Below, piece after piece: positions 1-7,998 of a stretch of 33,205 nucleotides of DNA; the stretch's first letter is position 1; each line of letters starts with the position of its first letter. Position numbers and translations under genes: made by a program. This stretch comes from Candidatus Neomicrothrix parvicella RN1 (GTDB taxonomy: Bacteria > Actinomycetota > Acidimicrobiia > Acidimicrobiales > VFJN01). The stretch covers positions 1 through 33,205 of the forward strand of contig CAMDIH010000022.1 in assembly GCA_945898515.1 (NCBI GenBank). Direction: 5' to 3'. The notes beneath the pieces are model-generated. The model did no database searches and was not told the DNA's origin. It saw nothing but the letters and a program-made list of their open reading frames with translations.

Positions 1-512
1 GGAGCGGGAGCTGGAGCTGGAGCTGGAGCCGTCGCGGACCGGATCGGCTCATCGTCAACCCGGCGGGGCGGAACGGGCCGCCCACTACCACTGGAGGTGA
101 CCAGGCGGGCAGGAGGACGCGACGGGGCTGGCGGGACCGGAGCCGGAGCCACCGTCTCGACGAGAACCGGAGCAGCAACCGGAGCCGGAGCGGGAGCGGG
201 ATCCGGAGCGGCAACCGGAGCCGGAGCGGGAGCCGGAGCGGTGGCTGCCTTGGTGGCCTTGGTGGCCTTGGTGGCCTTGGTGGCCTTGGTGGCCTTGGTG
301 GCCTTGGTGGCCTTCGGGGGCTCCTCCGGCTGCACCTCCCGAACCATTCCCTCCCGCTCGGCCTTGCGCCGGACGCGGTCGACCTGCGCATCTTCGATAC
401 TCGAAGAATGCGTTTTGACGCCGATCCCCAGTGATCCGCAGAGGTCGAGCGTTTCCTTATTCGTCATCCCGAGCTCCTTGGCGAGCTCGTGTACGCGCTT
501 CTTGGCGGCCAA
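1..512 (-). CDS. infB: Translation initiation factor IF-2, N-terminal part (3' end outside window)
   Basis: IF-2 is the GTPase that brings fMet-tRNA to the 30S subunit and promotes subunit joining. Only the first 170 codons are present. The protein starts LAAKKRVHELAKELGMTNKE, the classic IF-2 N-terminal helical module, followed by the conserved stretch GIGVKTHSSSIEDAQVDRVRRKA. The start must be TTG at 512: an in-frame TGA lies four codons upstream and no ATG or GTG intervenes. After residue 60 the chain becomes low-complexity, with seven Lys-Ala-Thr units and then Ala-Pro-rich sequence running to the window edge, typical of the disordered linker of actinobacterial IF-2. It is last in the order rimP-nusA-ylxR-infB, 128 bases after ylxR. 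The G domain is not visible. Confidence 0.93.
   Translation of the reverse strand, partial: MAAKKRVHELAKELGMTNKETLDLCGSLGIGVKTHSSSIEDAQVDRVRRKAEREGMVREVQPEEPPKATKATKATKATKATKATKATKAATAPAPAPAPVAAPDPAPAPAPVAAPVLVETVAPAPVPPAPSRPPARLVTSSGSGRPVPPRRVDDEPIRSATAPAPAPAPA
251..313 (-). repeat. Seven-copy 9-bp tandem repeat inside infB
   Basis: Seven exact head-to-tail copies of a 9-base unit (TGGTGGCCT on the plus strand) encode Lys-Ala-Thr seven times in the IF-2 linker. The copies are identical at the DNA level, so slippage could change copy number in frame, three residues at a time. The flanking region from 1 to about 240 is a looser GGAGC/GGAGCT repeat that encodes Ala-Pro. Confidence 0.95.
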
Positions 513-640
513 GGTCCTGGTTCAGTCCTTTGTGGTTGCTCTATGAGGGCGCGGGCTGCCAACGGGCGGCACCACGGCGTTCTATCCTCGCACGAACCGC
601 CGGGTTGGGACGATTCCGAGGGGTAACCGGGTCGATCACC

Positions 641-874
641 TCAGGGGTCGGGGCTCGGCCAGAGGGCAAGGACCGCCGCTGGGGCCACCGGCACCCGCAG
701 GGCTTTGGCAAAGGCATTCCGCTTCGCCGCCTTCTGCACGCATCCGGGAGCATCGGCGCAGATCCAGGCACCACGGCCCGGAAGGCCTCGACCGATCAGC
801 AGGCTACCCCCCGGTCCGCCGACCACTCGCACGAGGTGCGAAGGGGCCGCCCGACGACGGCACCCCACGCACAT
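641..874 (-). CDS. ylxR: YlxR family RNA-binding protein (DUF448)
   Basis: Small 77-residue protein of the YlxR/DUF448 family, a probable RNA-binding or nucleoid-associated protein found between nusA and infB in many bacteria. It opens MCVGCRRRAAPSHLVRVV, the family signature with the paired cysteines, and contains GRGAWICADAPGC and the basic stretch KAAKRNAFAKALR. It begins 20 bases after nusA. ATG at 874 is the only usable start because an in-frame TGA lies upstream without an intervening GTG or TTG. The order nusA-ylxR-infB supports the call. The exact biochemical role of the family is unsettled. Confidence 0.9.
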   Translation of the reverse strand: MCVGCRRRAAPSHLVRVVGGPGGSLLIGRGLPGRGAWICADAPGCVQKAAKRNAFAKALRVPVAPAAVLALWPSPDP

Positions 875-894
875 GCGGCGTCTCTCGGCGGTCG

Positions 895-2079
895 CTACTG
901 CGTCTCCTCAGCCGCGGCGGGTGCCACTTCCGCCTCCACTACTTCCTCCACCGACTCCTCACTGTCCGCCTCCACCGTGGGGTGCGCCCATTCCTCCGCC
1001 GACAGGGCCGGTCCGCCCTCCGCGGGTACCCAAACCTGCTCTCCGGAGGCGGCATCCACCACCCACTCACCTTGGGCCCACTCCTCGCCCTGGTAGGCCT
1101 CTTCGTCGGCGATCATCGTCTCGCTCTTGATGTCGACCCGCCATCCGGTGAGCCGAGCAGCGAGGCGAGCATTCTGGCCCTCCTTACCAATGGCCAGCGA
1201 CAGTTGGAAGTCCGGCACGATCACTGTGGCGGTGCCCGTCTCGATGTCGATGCGGACCTCCTTCACTTTGGCCGGCGACAGCGCCTTCATCACAAAATCG
1301 TACGGATCCTCCGAGAAGGGAACGATGTCGATCTTCTCGCCGTTGAGTTCGTTGACGACCTGCCGAACCCGAGCCCCACGGGCGCCCACGCACGCCCCCA
1401 CCGGATCCACGTTGGCGTCGTTGGACCAAACGGCGATCTTGGTGCGATGCCCCGGCTCGCGAGCGCACGCCTTGAGTTCCACCACCCCTTCGGCAATCTC
1501 GGGAACCTCGAGCTTGAACAGTTCCAAGATCAGGCCCGGGTGCGTGCGCGACACCACGATCTGCGGGCCCTTGGACGTGCGACGCACCTCCACGATGTAG
1601 GCCTTGAGCCGAGTGTTGGGAGCGGGACGCTCGTAAGGGACCTGCTCGGCTTGGGGCAGCAGCGCCTCCACCCGCCCCAGATCCAGCAGCGTGTAGCGGC
1701 TGTCGGTCTGCTGGATAATCCCGGTCACGATGTCGCCTTCGCGACCGGCGTACTCCGAGTACTTCAGTTCGCGCTCAGCCTCACGAATCCTCTGCGTCAT
1801 GACCTGCCGGGCAGTGGTGGCGGCGATCCGACCAAAATCGTCGGGGGTCACATCCAGTTCGGGCCCATAGGGCTCGCCGTCCTCGTCAATCTCCTGGGCA
1901 AACACGCGAATGTCGAAGCTGCCCGGGTCGATGGTGACCCAGGCGTACTCATTGGCGTTCGGCATCCGCTTGTAGGCCGACTCGAGAGCATCAGCGAGGG
2001 CGCCGAGCAGCGCCTCCACCGAGATTCCCTTGTCGATCGCCAGTGCCGCCAGAGCTTCTCCCATGTCGATGTTGCTCAT
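895..2079 (-). CDS. nusA: Transcription termination/antitermination factor NusA
   Basis: NusA binds RNA polymerase and nascent RNA and modulates pausing, termination and antitermination. The 394-residue product has an RNAP-binding N-terminal domain (about 1-110), an S1 domain (about 113-180, GDIVTGIIQQTDSRYTLLDL), KH1 (VGACVGARGARVRQVVNEL) and KH2 (SLAIGKEGQNARLAARLTG). An acidic, Glu-rich tail replaces the C-terminal repeats found in Escherichia coli, as is usual in Gram-positives. I place the start at ATG 2079, which overlaps the rimP stop as ATGA and follows a GAAGGCGAG ribosome site. An in-frame extension to 2121 would lie inside rimP and is less likely. It is co-transcribed with rimP, ylxR and infB by position. 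Confidence 0.97.
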   Translation of the reverse strand: MSNIDMGEALAALAIDKGISVEALLGALADALESAYKRMPNANEYAWVTIDPGSFDIRVFAQEIDEDGEPYGPELDVTPDDFGRIAATTARQVMTQRIREAERELKYSEYAGREGDIVTGIIQQTDSRYTLLDLGRVEALLPQAEQVPYERPAPNTRLKAYIVEVRRTSKGPQIVVSRTHPGLILELFKLEVPEIAEGVVELKACAREPGHRTKIAVWSNDANVDPVGACVGARGARVRQVVNELNGEKIDIVPFSEDPYDFVMKALSPAKVKEVRIDIETGTATVIVPDFQLSLAIGKEGQNARLAARLTGWRVDIKSETMIADEEAYQGEEWAQGEWVVDAASGEQVWVPAEGGPALSAEEWAHPTVEADSEESVEEVVEAEVAPAAAEETQ

Positions 2080-2558
2080 GAACTCGCCTTCTTTCCTGTC
2101 TTCTTGGGCTGGCCGCCCCACTCGAAGGTGGTGCGGGCCCGTTCGATGTCGTCAAAGCGCACGGTGTGGCGCTCGTCGTGGACGTCTTGCACGGTGACTG
2201 AGGTGTCGTCGGCCGCGGCGATGGTGCCCTCCACCCGGCGCTCACCGTCGGTGCCGGGCTTCGTCTTGATCTTCACGTTGGAACCGATGGCACGACCGAA
2301 ATGGTCCGGGGTGCGCAAGGGGCGCTCAAGACCGGGCGTGCTCACCTCCAGGGCGTAGTTCCCGTCGATGGGGTCGTGCTCGTCGAGCGCTCGAGAGATC
2401 ACCCGGGCCACCCGGGCCACTGCACCCATATCCGCACCGCCAGGACAGTCCACCAGCACCTGAAGCACGCCGTTGGCCAGGTCGAGGTCGTAAAGATCGA
2501 GGCCAGCGGCCTCGACAAGGGGCACCACGATCACTCCAACCCGGTCGATCACAGTCAT
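2076..2558 (-). CDS. rimP: Ribosome maturation factor RimP
   Basis: RimP assists late maturation of the 30S subunit. The 160-residue protein has the family motif YALEVSTPGLERPLRTPDHF in the centre and a C-terminal SH3-like barrel (VEGTIAAADDTSVTV). The tail is Lys-rich. The ATG at 2558 follows an almost perfect ribosome-binding site, AGGAGGTGAC, 9 bases upstream. It is first in the rimP-nusA-ylxR-infB unit, and its stop overlaps the nusA start. A UUCG-capped hairpin lies about 33 bases upstream of the start. Confidence 0.95.
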   Translation of the reverse strand: MTVIDRVGVIVVPLVEAAGLDLYDLDLANGVLQVLVDCPGGADMGAVARVARVISRALDEHDPIDGNYALEVSTPGLERPLRTPDHFGRAIGSNVKIKTKPGTDGERRVEGTIAAADDTSVTVQDVHDERHTVRFDDIERARTTFEWGGQPKKTGKKASS

Positions 2559-2591
2559 GGCACTCCGTCACCTCCTCCCTGACACAGCAAC

Positions 2592-2613
2592 GGCGCGGGC
2601 CGAAGCCCACGCC
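2592..2613 (-). promoter_or_regulatory. UUCG-capped hairpin in the rimP-nusA leader
   Basis: In the minus-strand RNA, GGCGUGGGC-UUCG-GCCCGCGCC forms a nine-base-pair stem (one G-U pair) closed by a cUUCGg tetraloop. It sits between proS and rimP. No U-tract follows, so it is not a classic intrinsic terminator. It could be a leader structure for the nusA unit, a boundary or processing element, or a weak terminator of the upstream unit. The structure is read from the sequence; the function is inference. Confidence 0.6.
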
Positions 2614-2720
2614 GCTCAACTCCACGGACGATCTAAAGAACACCCGAACGCTACCAGTGTCTGGGGCAACCACACTCATTGGTGGAGCCTTGGCCGTCCG
2701 CCACCAGGACCGATGCGGCG

Positions 2721-4133
2721 CTAATACGACCGGGCGAGGTAGGCGATGAGGTCGGGGTCGTCCTCGCTAGTAGGGAGACCCCCCTCCGCGGTTTGTAGGC
2801 AACGCACCGTCACGGCATCTTGGGCCAGACGCGCCTCACCGCCATCTTTGACCAGATCCCAGGCCACCCGGGCGAACCCAACCTTGGCCCCCTCAATGGC
2901 TTCTTCCACCGTGGTGGCGTTCACGGTGCGCTCGTCTCGATGCGCCGTAGCCCGAGCCAGCATGTCGGCCTGAATCTGAACCAACAGATCCGGTACCCGG
3001 CCCGCCACCTCGGCCACGCCCACCGGCCACTTCTCCCCCGTATCGCGTCGGACCAGCGTGACGAGACCCTCGGCCAAATCACGCGGGCCCACCTCGACGC
3101 GCACGGGCACCCCCTTCAGTTCCCAGTCGGTGGCGCGCCGGCCGAAACTGGTGGCCACCTGCGCGTCGAGTCGCACCTTCACCCCGGCCCCTTTGAGGGC
3201 CGCCGCTAGGGAGGCGGCAGCGTCGCCTGCGCCGCCTTCATCGCGCACCAGTAACACCACCGCCTGGATAGGCGCCAGCGCGGGCGGGACCACCAGACCC
3301 TGATCGTCGCCGTGGGCCATGATCAGCCCACCCACCATGCGGGTGGAGGTGCCCCACGAGGTTGTCCAGCACAACTCGGTCGAGCCCTGGTCGGAGAGAT
3401 AGGTGATGTCGAATACCTTGGAGAAGTTCTGGCCGAGATCGTGGCTCGTTCCCATCTGCAGTGCCTTGCCATCCCCCATCATCGCTTCGCAGGCCAGGGT
3501 GTTGATCGCCCCGGGGAAGCGTTCGGCAGCCGTCTTGCGCCCGGCGAGAACCGGGATCGCCAGCACGTTCACCATGAAATCCGTGTAGACGTCGCGCAGG
3601 ATGCGCTCGGCATAGGCGTTGGAATCCTCGGCGCTGGCGTGGGCGGTGTGGCCTTCCTGCCAAAGGAACTCAGTGGTCCGCAGGAACAGACGCGGTCGCA
3701 ACTCCCAGCGCACGACGTTGTTCCACAGGTTCAGTAACAGCGGTAAATCGCGGTAGCTCTGAATCCACTTCCCCATGTACTCACCAATAACGGTTTCACT
3801 GGTGGGCCGCACCACCAGAGGCTCATCAAGTTCTTTCCCACCCGCGTGGGTAACCATGGCCAACTCGGGACTGAAGCCCTCTACGTGCTCGGCTTCGCGG
3901 GTGAGGTAACTCTGCGGGATGAACAAGGGGAACGCGCAGTTCTCGGCTCCCGCCTCTTTGATCCGGATGTCTTCCTCCGCTTGCATCCGCTCCCAGATGG
4001 AGTAGCCGTACGGGCGGATGACCATCGTGCCGCGGGCGGGCCCGTTCTCGGCCAACTCGGCTTTGGCCACTACGTCTTGGTACCACCGAGGAAAATCGTC
4101 GGCTTGGGGCGTGAGGATGGGCTGCTTGGCCAT
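2721..4133 (-). CDS. proS: Prolyl-tRNA synthetase, archaeal/eukaryotic-like type
   Basis: Charges tRNA-Pro with proline in the cytoplasm. The 470-residue protein begins with the short type-3 layout (FPRWYQDVVAKAELAENGPA, then RGTMVIRPYGYSIWERMQ). Class II motifs follow: RPTSETVIGEYM near 109-120, motif 2 WELRPRLFLRTTEFLWQEG near 143-161, and motif 3 GGLIMAHGDDQGLVVPP at 268-284. An anticodon-binding domain spans about 287-380. It lacks the large editing insertion of the common bacterial type. It ends in Tyr (ARSY), a type-3 hallmark, yet the C-terminal domain keeps only one cysteine, so the usual four-cysteine zinc site is absent. ATG at 4133 lies 32 bases after ispG; no clear ribosome site is visible. 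Confidence 0.95.
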   Translation of the reverse strand: MAKQPILTPQADDFPRWYQDVVAKAELAENGPARGTMVIRPYGYSIWERMQAEEDIRIKEAGAENCAFPLFIPQSYLTREAEHVEGFSPELAMVTHAGGKELDEPLVVRPTSETVIGEYMGKWIQSYRDLPLLLNLWNNVVRWELRPRLFLRTTEFLWQEGHTAHASAEDSNAYAERILRDVYTDFMVNVLAIPVLAGRKTAAERFPGAINTLACEAMMGDGKALQMGTSHDLGQNFSKVFDITYLSDQGSTELCWTTSWGTSTRMVGGLIMAHGDDQGLVVPPALAPIQAVVLLVRDEGGAGDAAASLAAALKGAGVKVRLDAQVATSFGRRATDWELKGVPVRVEVGPRDLAEGLVTLVRRDTGEKWPVGVAEVAGRVPDLLVQIQADMLARATAHRDERTVNATTVEEAIEGAKVGFARVAWDLVKDGGEARLAQDAVTVRCLQTAEGGLPTSEDDPDLIAYLARSY

Positions 4134-4165
4134 AGCGCCGATGCTAGGCGGCAGGGGCGCCTCGG

Positions 4166-5398
4166 TTAGAGACTGGCCCGCTTGCGGATCAGGTCCACCC
4201 GCTGCTCGGCGTGATTCGCATCATCACCCTGTTCGGCGAGCAGCGCCGCGCGATCGCGTTCGGCCTCCCGCTCAGCCTTGGCGGTATCCACCCGGGCAAT
4301 GGCGGCCTCGGCCCCATGGGCATGGATGAACTCCGCCCACTCGACCAGCGCAGAAACCATCTCGTCTTCGGGCACAACCGCCACGTTGCGGCCCTTCACG
4401 AACAGATGGCCGCGCTTGTTGCCCGCCGCGATGCCGATGTCGGCGTCGCGCGCCTCCCCGGGACCATTCACGACGCATCCCATGACGGCCACCTGCAGGG
4501 GGATTTCCCGATCCCCGAAGGCGGCCATGGCGTCCTGGGCGACCTGGATCACATCGATTTCGGCCCGGCCGCAACTCGGACAGGCGATGAGATCCACGTT
4601 CTTGCGCTCCCGCAGCCCCAGCGCCTCGAGGAGTTGGCGTCCGGCGCGAGCCTCCTCCACCGGGTCGGCGGTGAGGCTGTAACGGATGGTGTCGCCGATG
4701 CCCTCGGCCAGCAGTGTGGCGAGACCCGCGGTGCCCTTGAGCAGGCCGACCGGCGGCGGACCGGCCTCGGTGACCCCCAGGTGCAACGGGTGATCGGTGA
4801 CCTCGGCCAACTGTCGGTAGGCCTCGATCATGAGGGGCACGCTCGATGCCTTCACGGAAATCTTCACGTTGTCGAAGCCCACTTCCTCGAAGTAGGCCAG
4901 TTCTTGTTGCGCCGATTCCACCATGGCCTCGGGGGTAACCCGACCGCCGTACTTCTCGTAGAGCCGCGGGTCGAGACTGCCCCCATTCACCCCGATCCGG
5001 ATCGGAATGCCCCGGTCCTTGCACTCCTGCGCCACCAGTTTGATGTGCTCCGGCTTGCGAATGTTGCCAGGATTCAGGCGCAGGCACTGCACCCCGGCAT
5101 CGAGGGCCGCCAGGGCCATCCGGTACTGGTGGTGGATATCAGCCACGATGGGAACCGGCGAACGCGGGATGATCTGCGCGAGCCCCTCGGCCGCCTCGAT
5201 CTCGTTGCAGGTGCAGCGAACGATGTCGGCGCCGGCGGCGGCCAACGCGTAGATCTGCTGCAGCGTGCCGTCGACATCGGCGGTCTTGGTGATGGTCATC
5301 GACTGAACCGTGATGGGTGCTCCACCCCCCACGGGAACATTGCCCACCATCACCTGGCGGGTTTGGCGACGCGGGAAGGACGACTCGCCGATTTCCAC
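4166..5398 (-). CDS. ispG: 4-hydroxy-3-methylbut-2-enyl diphosphate synthase (MEP pathway)
   Basis: IspG is an iron-sulfur enzyme that converts MEcPP to HMBPP near the end of the MEP isoprenoid pathway. The 410-residue protein has the N-terminal TIM-barrel motifs (VPVGGGAPITVQSMT, ADIVRCTCNEIEAAEG, LRLNPGNI) and the C-terminal cluster cysteines in ACPSCGRAEIDV and VMGCVVNGPGEARDADIGIA. The start is taken as GTG at 5398 (VEIGESSFPRRQTRQVMVGN), 7 bases past the rseP stop. Upstream in-frame sequence overlaps rseP and does not look like IspG. Its neighbours rseP and dxr give the common order dxr-rseP-ispG, which puts two MEP-pathway enzymes in one unit. Confidence 0.96.
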   Translation of the reverse strand: MEIGESSFPRRQTRQVMVGNVPVGGGAPITVQSMTITKTADVDGTLQQIYALAAAGADIVRCTCNEIEAAEGLAQIIPRSPVPIVADIHHQYRMALAALDAGVQCLRLNPGNIRKPEHIKLVAQECKDRGIPIRIGVNGGSLDPRLYEKYGGRVTPEAMVESAQQELAYFEEVGFDNVKISVKASSVPLMIEAYRQLAEVTDHPLHLGVTEAGPPPVGLLKGTAGLATLLAEGIGDTIRYSLTADPVEEARAGRQLLEALGLRERKNVDLIACPSCGRAEIDVIQVAQDAMAAFGDREIPLQVAVMGCVVNGPGEARDADIGIAAGNKRGHLFVKGRNVAVVPEDEMVSALVEWAEFIHAHGAEAAIARVDTAKAEREAERDRAALLAEQGDDANHAEQRVDLIRKRASL

Positions 5399-5405
5399 GG
5401 GACGC

Positions 5406-6758
5406 CTAGCCCAGTCCGATGGGATCTCGGAAGTCGAGATAGATCGCCGACATCCCGACAACCAGGAAGAACATGATGACGGCGTAGGTGAGGGGGATGA
5501 GGCGGGAGACGTCGGCCATGTAACGCCGTTCCTTGGTGGAGCGAATCCGCTCGTAGGTGGCAATCACCACGTGGCCTCCATCGAGCGGCAGCATGGGGAG
5601 CAGGTTGAGCACGCCGAGGGAGATGTTGATCAGGGCGAAGAACACGAGGAAGTTGCCCAGACCCTCTCCCACCAGGGAAGCCCCGATACGAGCGATCCCT
5701 GGCAAAGACATCAGCCGTTTTTCGTCGCCGGACCGAGGCTCACGGGCCGAACCCGAAGCCCCCGAATCGCCCGAATCCGCCTGGTTCTTCGCCTCGGAGT
5801 CCTGCACCGAACTGCCTTGCACCACGCTACGGCCGAAGTCGCCGAGATCATGAACGAAGAACCCCACGAGGCTCGTGGCCGTCTCCTTTATCCCGATGCC
5901 GGTGAGTTCCACAGCCTCAACAGCCCCTTCGATGGGGTTCACCCGCACAGTGGACGCGGGCACATCGGCATTGCCGATGCCCAAAAAGCCGATGCTGCTG
6001 TCGTCTTGGCGTCGCCCCAACGTGGCGTTGAGGGTGAGCGGCTCGCCGTTGCGCTCCACCTCCACCGCCACGGTGTCGCCAGCCCGGGCCACTACCAGTG
6101 GGCCCACATCGGCGAAGGATTCCACCGGAGTGCCGTCGATGGACAGCACTAGATCGCCCTCAAGTACACCGGCGGCCGCCGCGCCCGATCCCTCGCTCAC
6201 ACTGCCCACAATCACCGGAGGTGACGGGGCACCGAGGCGCTCGCCCAACGAGCCACCGCCGTCTACGCCCAGAATGGAAAAGGCGATGAAGAACAACACG
6301 ATCGCCTGAAGAAAGTGCATGAGCGAACCCGCCGTGGCCACCAACAGTCGCTTCGGGTAGGACTGCTGCCGGTAGGTACGCGCTTCGTCCTCCGGGGTCA
6401 CGTCGGTATCGAGGTTCGACATCCCGATGATGCGCACATAGGCACCCAGGGGCAACAGTTTGATCCCGTATTCGGTCTCACCCCGTCGGAACGACCAGAT
6501 CTTCGGGCCGAAAAAGAGGAAGAACTCGGTGACCTTCATGCCCGAGCGCCGCGCCGCGAGGTAGTGGCCCAGTTCGTGAAGGAAGATCATGATCACCAGG
6601 CCAGCGATGGTAAGGAACCACCCCACACCGCCGTAATAGGCAATGGCCAACACCAATGCCGCCAGCACACTCACGCGCCACGGCTCCCCGGCGACCTCCC
6701 CGGCCGGTTTGCCGGAGGGCGCTGTGGGCTCGGTGGTTTCGATGTTGGTGTCGGTCAC
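5406..6758 (-). CDS. rseP: Site-2 intramembrane zinc metalloprotease RseP/RasP-like
   Basis: Membrane protease that cleaves substrates such as anti-sigma factors within the bilayer. The 450-residue protein carries the zinc motif HELGH at residues 61-65 in the first core helix, a PDZ domain (about 170-250, with VLEGDLVLSIDGTPVESFADV) and the second metal motif NLLPMLPLDGGH in a later helix. Between these lies a hydrophilic Ser/Asp/Gly-rich segment (SEAKNQADSGDSGASGS). The start is GTG at 6758, overlapping the dxr stop as GTGA, so translation is probably coupled. The N-terminal 25 residues are hydrophilic and precede the first helix. Its substrate cannot be told from this window. Confidence 0.94.
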   Translation of the reverse strand: MTDTNIETTEPTAPSGKPAGEVAGEPWRVSVLAALVLAIAYYGGVGWFLTIAGLVIMIFLHELGHYLAARRSGMKVTEFFLFFGPKIWSFRRGETEYGIKLLPLGAYVRIIGMSNLDTDVTPEDEARTYRQQSYPKRLLVATAGSLMHFLQAIVLFFIAFSILGVDGGGSLGERLGAPSPPVIVGSVSEGSGAAAAGVLEGDLVLSIDGTPVESFADVGPLVVARAGDTVAVEVERNGEPLTLNATLGRRQDDSSIGFLGIGNADVPASTVRVNPIEGAVEAVELTGIGIKETATSLVGFFVHDLGDFGRSVVQGSSVQDSEAKNQADSGDSGASGSAREPRSGDEKRLMSLPGIARIGASLVGEGLGNFLVFFALINISLGVLNLLPMLPLDGGHVVIATYERIRSTKERRYMADVSRLIPLTYAVIMFFLVVGMSAIYLDFRDPIGLG

Positions 6759-7918
6759 TTGGCGAACCTCTCTGCGATGACGACCATGGCGGCGGCTCGC
6801 GCAACCCGATCGGCCTCAATCACGGCCTCTACACTGTCGGCCTGGCCCCCATCATGCCGGGAAAGTACCTCGCTGAGTACGTCAGGGATCGTTATCCAGG
6901 GAATACGGCCGTCCAGGAAGGCCGCTACCGCCACTTCGTTGGCCGCATTGAGCCACGCCGGGGCGGTTTCCCCCATCCGTCCCGCCTCGTACGCCAGACC
7001 CAGACACGGGAAGGCATCCCCGTCGGGCGGCTCAAAATCGAGGCGTCGTAATGAGGCCCAGTCGATGCGACCGAAGGCCGTATCGATTCGATCGGGGTAG
7101 GCCAACGCGTAGGCAATAGGCAGTCGCATATCGGGCAGGGACAGCTGAGCCAGGGTGCTTCCGTCGGTGAACTCGGCCATCGAGTGCACGATCGACTGCG
7201 GGTGCACCACTACCTCGATGCGGTCATAGCCCACTCCAAAAAGTTCATGGGCCTCAATCACCTCCAGGCCCTTGTTCATCAAGGTGGATGAATCAATGGT
7301 GATCTTTGGCCCCATGGACCAAGTGGGGTGCGCCAACGCATCGGCGATGGTGACCTCGGCCAGATCGGCTTTCGTGCGACCACGGAAAGGACCACCGGAA
7401 GCGGTGAGCACGATGCGGCGTACCCAGTCGCCCGCCACCCCCTGCGGGTGTTGGGCCCGCAGGCTCTGGTGAATGGCGCAGTGCTCACTATCGACCGGCA
7501 CCAACTCGCCCGCGCCGGATCGATGGCGCACCCGCCGCACAACCGGACCGCCCGCAATGAGCGACTCTTTGTTGGCCAGGGCCAGGCGCGTACCCCCGCC
7601 GAGGGCGGCCAAGGTGACGCCCAGACCGGCGAAGCCCACAACACCATTCACACACACATCGCCCGTGTTGGCGATGCTGGCGAGCGCATCGGGACCCGCC
7701 ACCACCTCGGTGCCCGAGGGCACCCGGGCGGCGGTTTCAGCGGCCAGGGAATCATCGGCGATGGCCACCACCCTGGGCCTCCATCGCTGCGCCTGCTCGA
7801 CCAGCTGCGCCACGGAAGAACCGGCCCCGAGCGCCACCACCTCGAACCGCTCAGGCTCCGATTCGATGACCGACAACGCCTGCGTACCAATAGACCCGGT
7901 CGAGCCGAGGATGGACAC
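6755..7918 (-). CDS. dxr: 1-deoxy-D-xylulose 5-phosphate reductoisomerase
   Basis: Catalyses the NADPH-dependent conversion of DXP to MEP, the first committed step of the MEP pathway. It begins with the cofactor loop SILGSTGSIGTQAL. It has LANKESLIAGG, the metal and substrate motif DSEHCAIHQSL, LTASGGPFRGRT and HPTWSMGPKITIDSSTLMNK. I choose GTG 7918. The ribosome site AAGGAGG directly abuts the other candidate GTG at 7930, leaving no spacer, whereas it stands 12 bases from GTG 7918. With 7930 the protein gains four residues (391 in all). Its stop overlaps the rseP start. Confidence 0.95.
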   Translation of the reverse strand: MSILGSTGSIGTQALSVIESEPERFEVVALGAGSSVAQLVEQAQRWRPRVVAIADDSLAAETAARVPSGTEVVAGPDALASIANTGDVCVNGVVGFAGLGVTLAALGGGTRLALANKESLIAGGPVVRRVRHRSGAGELVPVDSEHCAIHQSLRAQHPQGVAGDWVRRIVLTASGGPFRGRTKADLAEVTIADALAHPTWSMGPKITIDSSTLMNKGLEVIEAHELFGVGYDRIEVVVHPQSIVHSMAEFTDGSTLAQLSLPDMRLPIAYALAYPDRIDTAFGRIDWASLRRLDFEPPDGDAFPCLGLAYEAGRMGETAPAWLNAANEVAVAAFLDGRIPWITIPDVLSEVLSRHDGGQADSVEAVIEADRVARAAAMVVIAERFAK

Positions 7919-7998
7919 GGAGGTAGTCACCCTCCTTACGCTACCGACCCGGCGTCGAATGAACAGCCAAGAATCCGCAACGACCGGGCGCGGGTGCG

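Noticed and set aside
251-313. Regular repeats as a possible CRISPR array
   Set aside because: The 9-bp units are contiguous without spacers and code in frame for IF-2.
541-774. Open frame between infB and ylxR on the minus strand
   Set aside because: It overlaps ylxR in another frame, lacks known motifs and has poor codon use.
982-2358. Long plus-strand open frame opposite nusA and rimP
   Set aside because: It covers two well-supported genes on the other strand, and its His/Gly-rich translation looks like a shadow.
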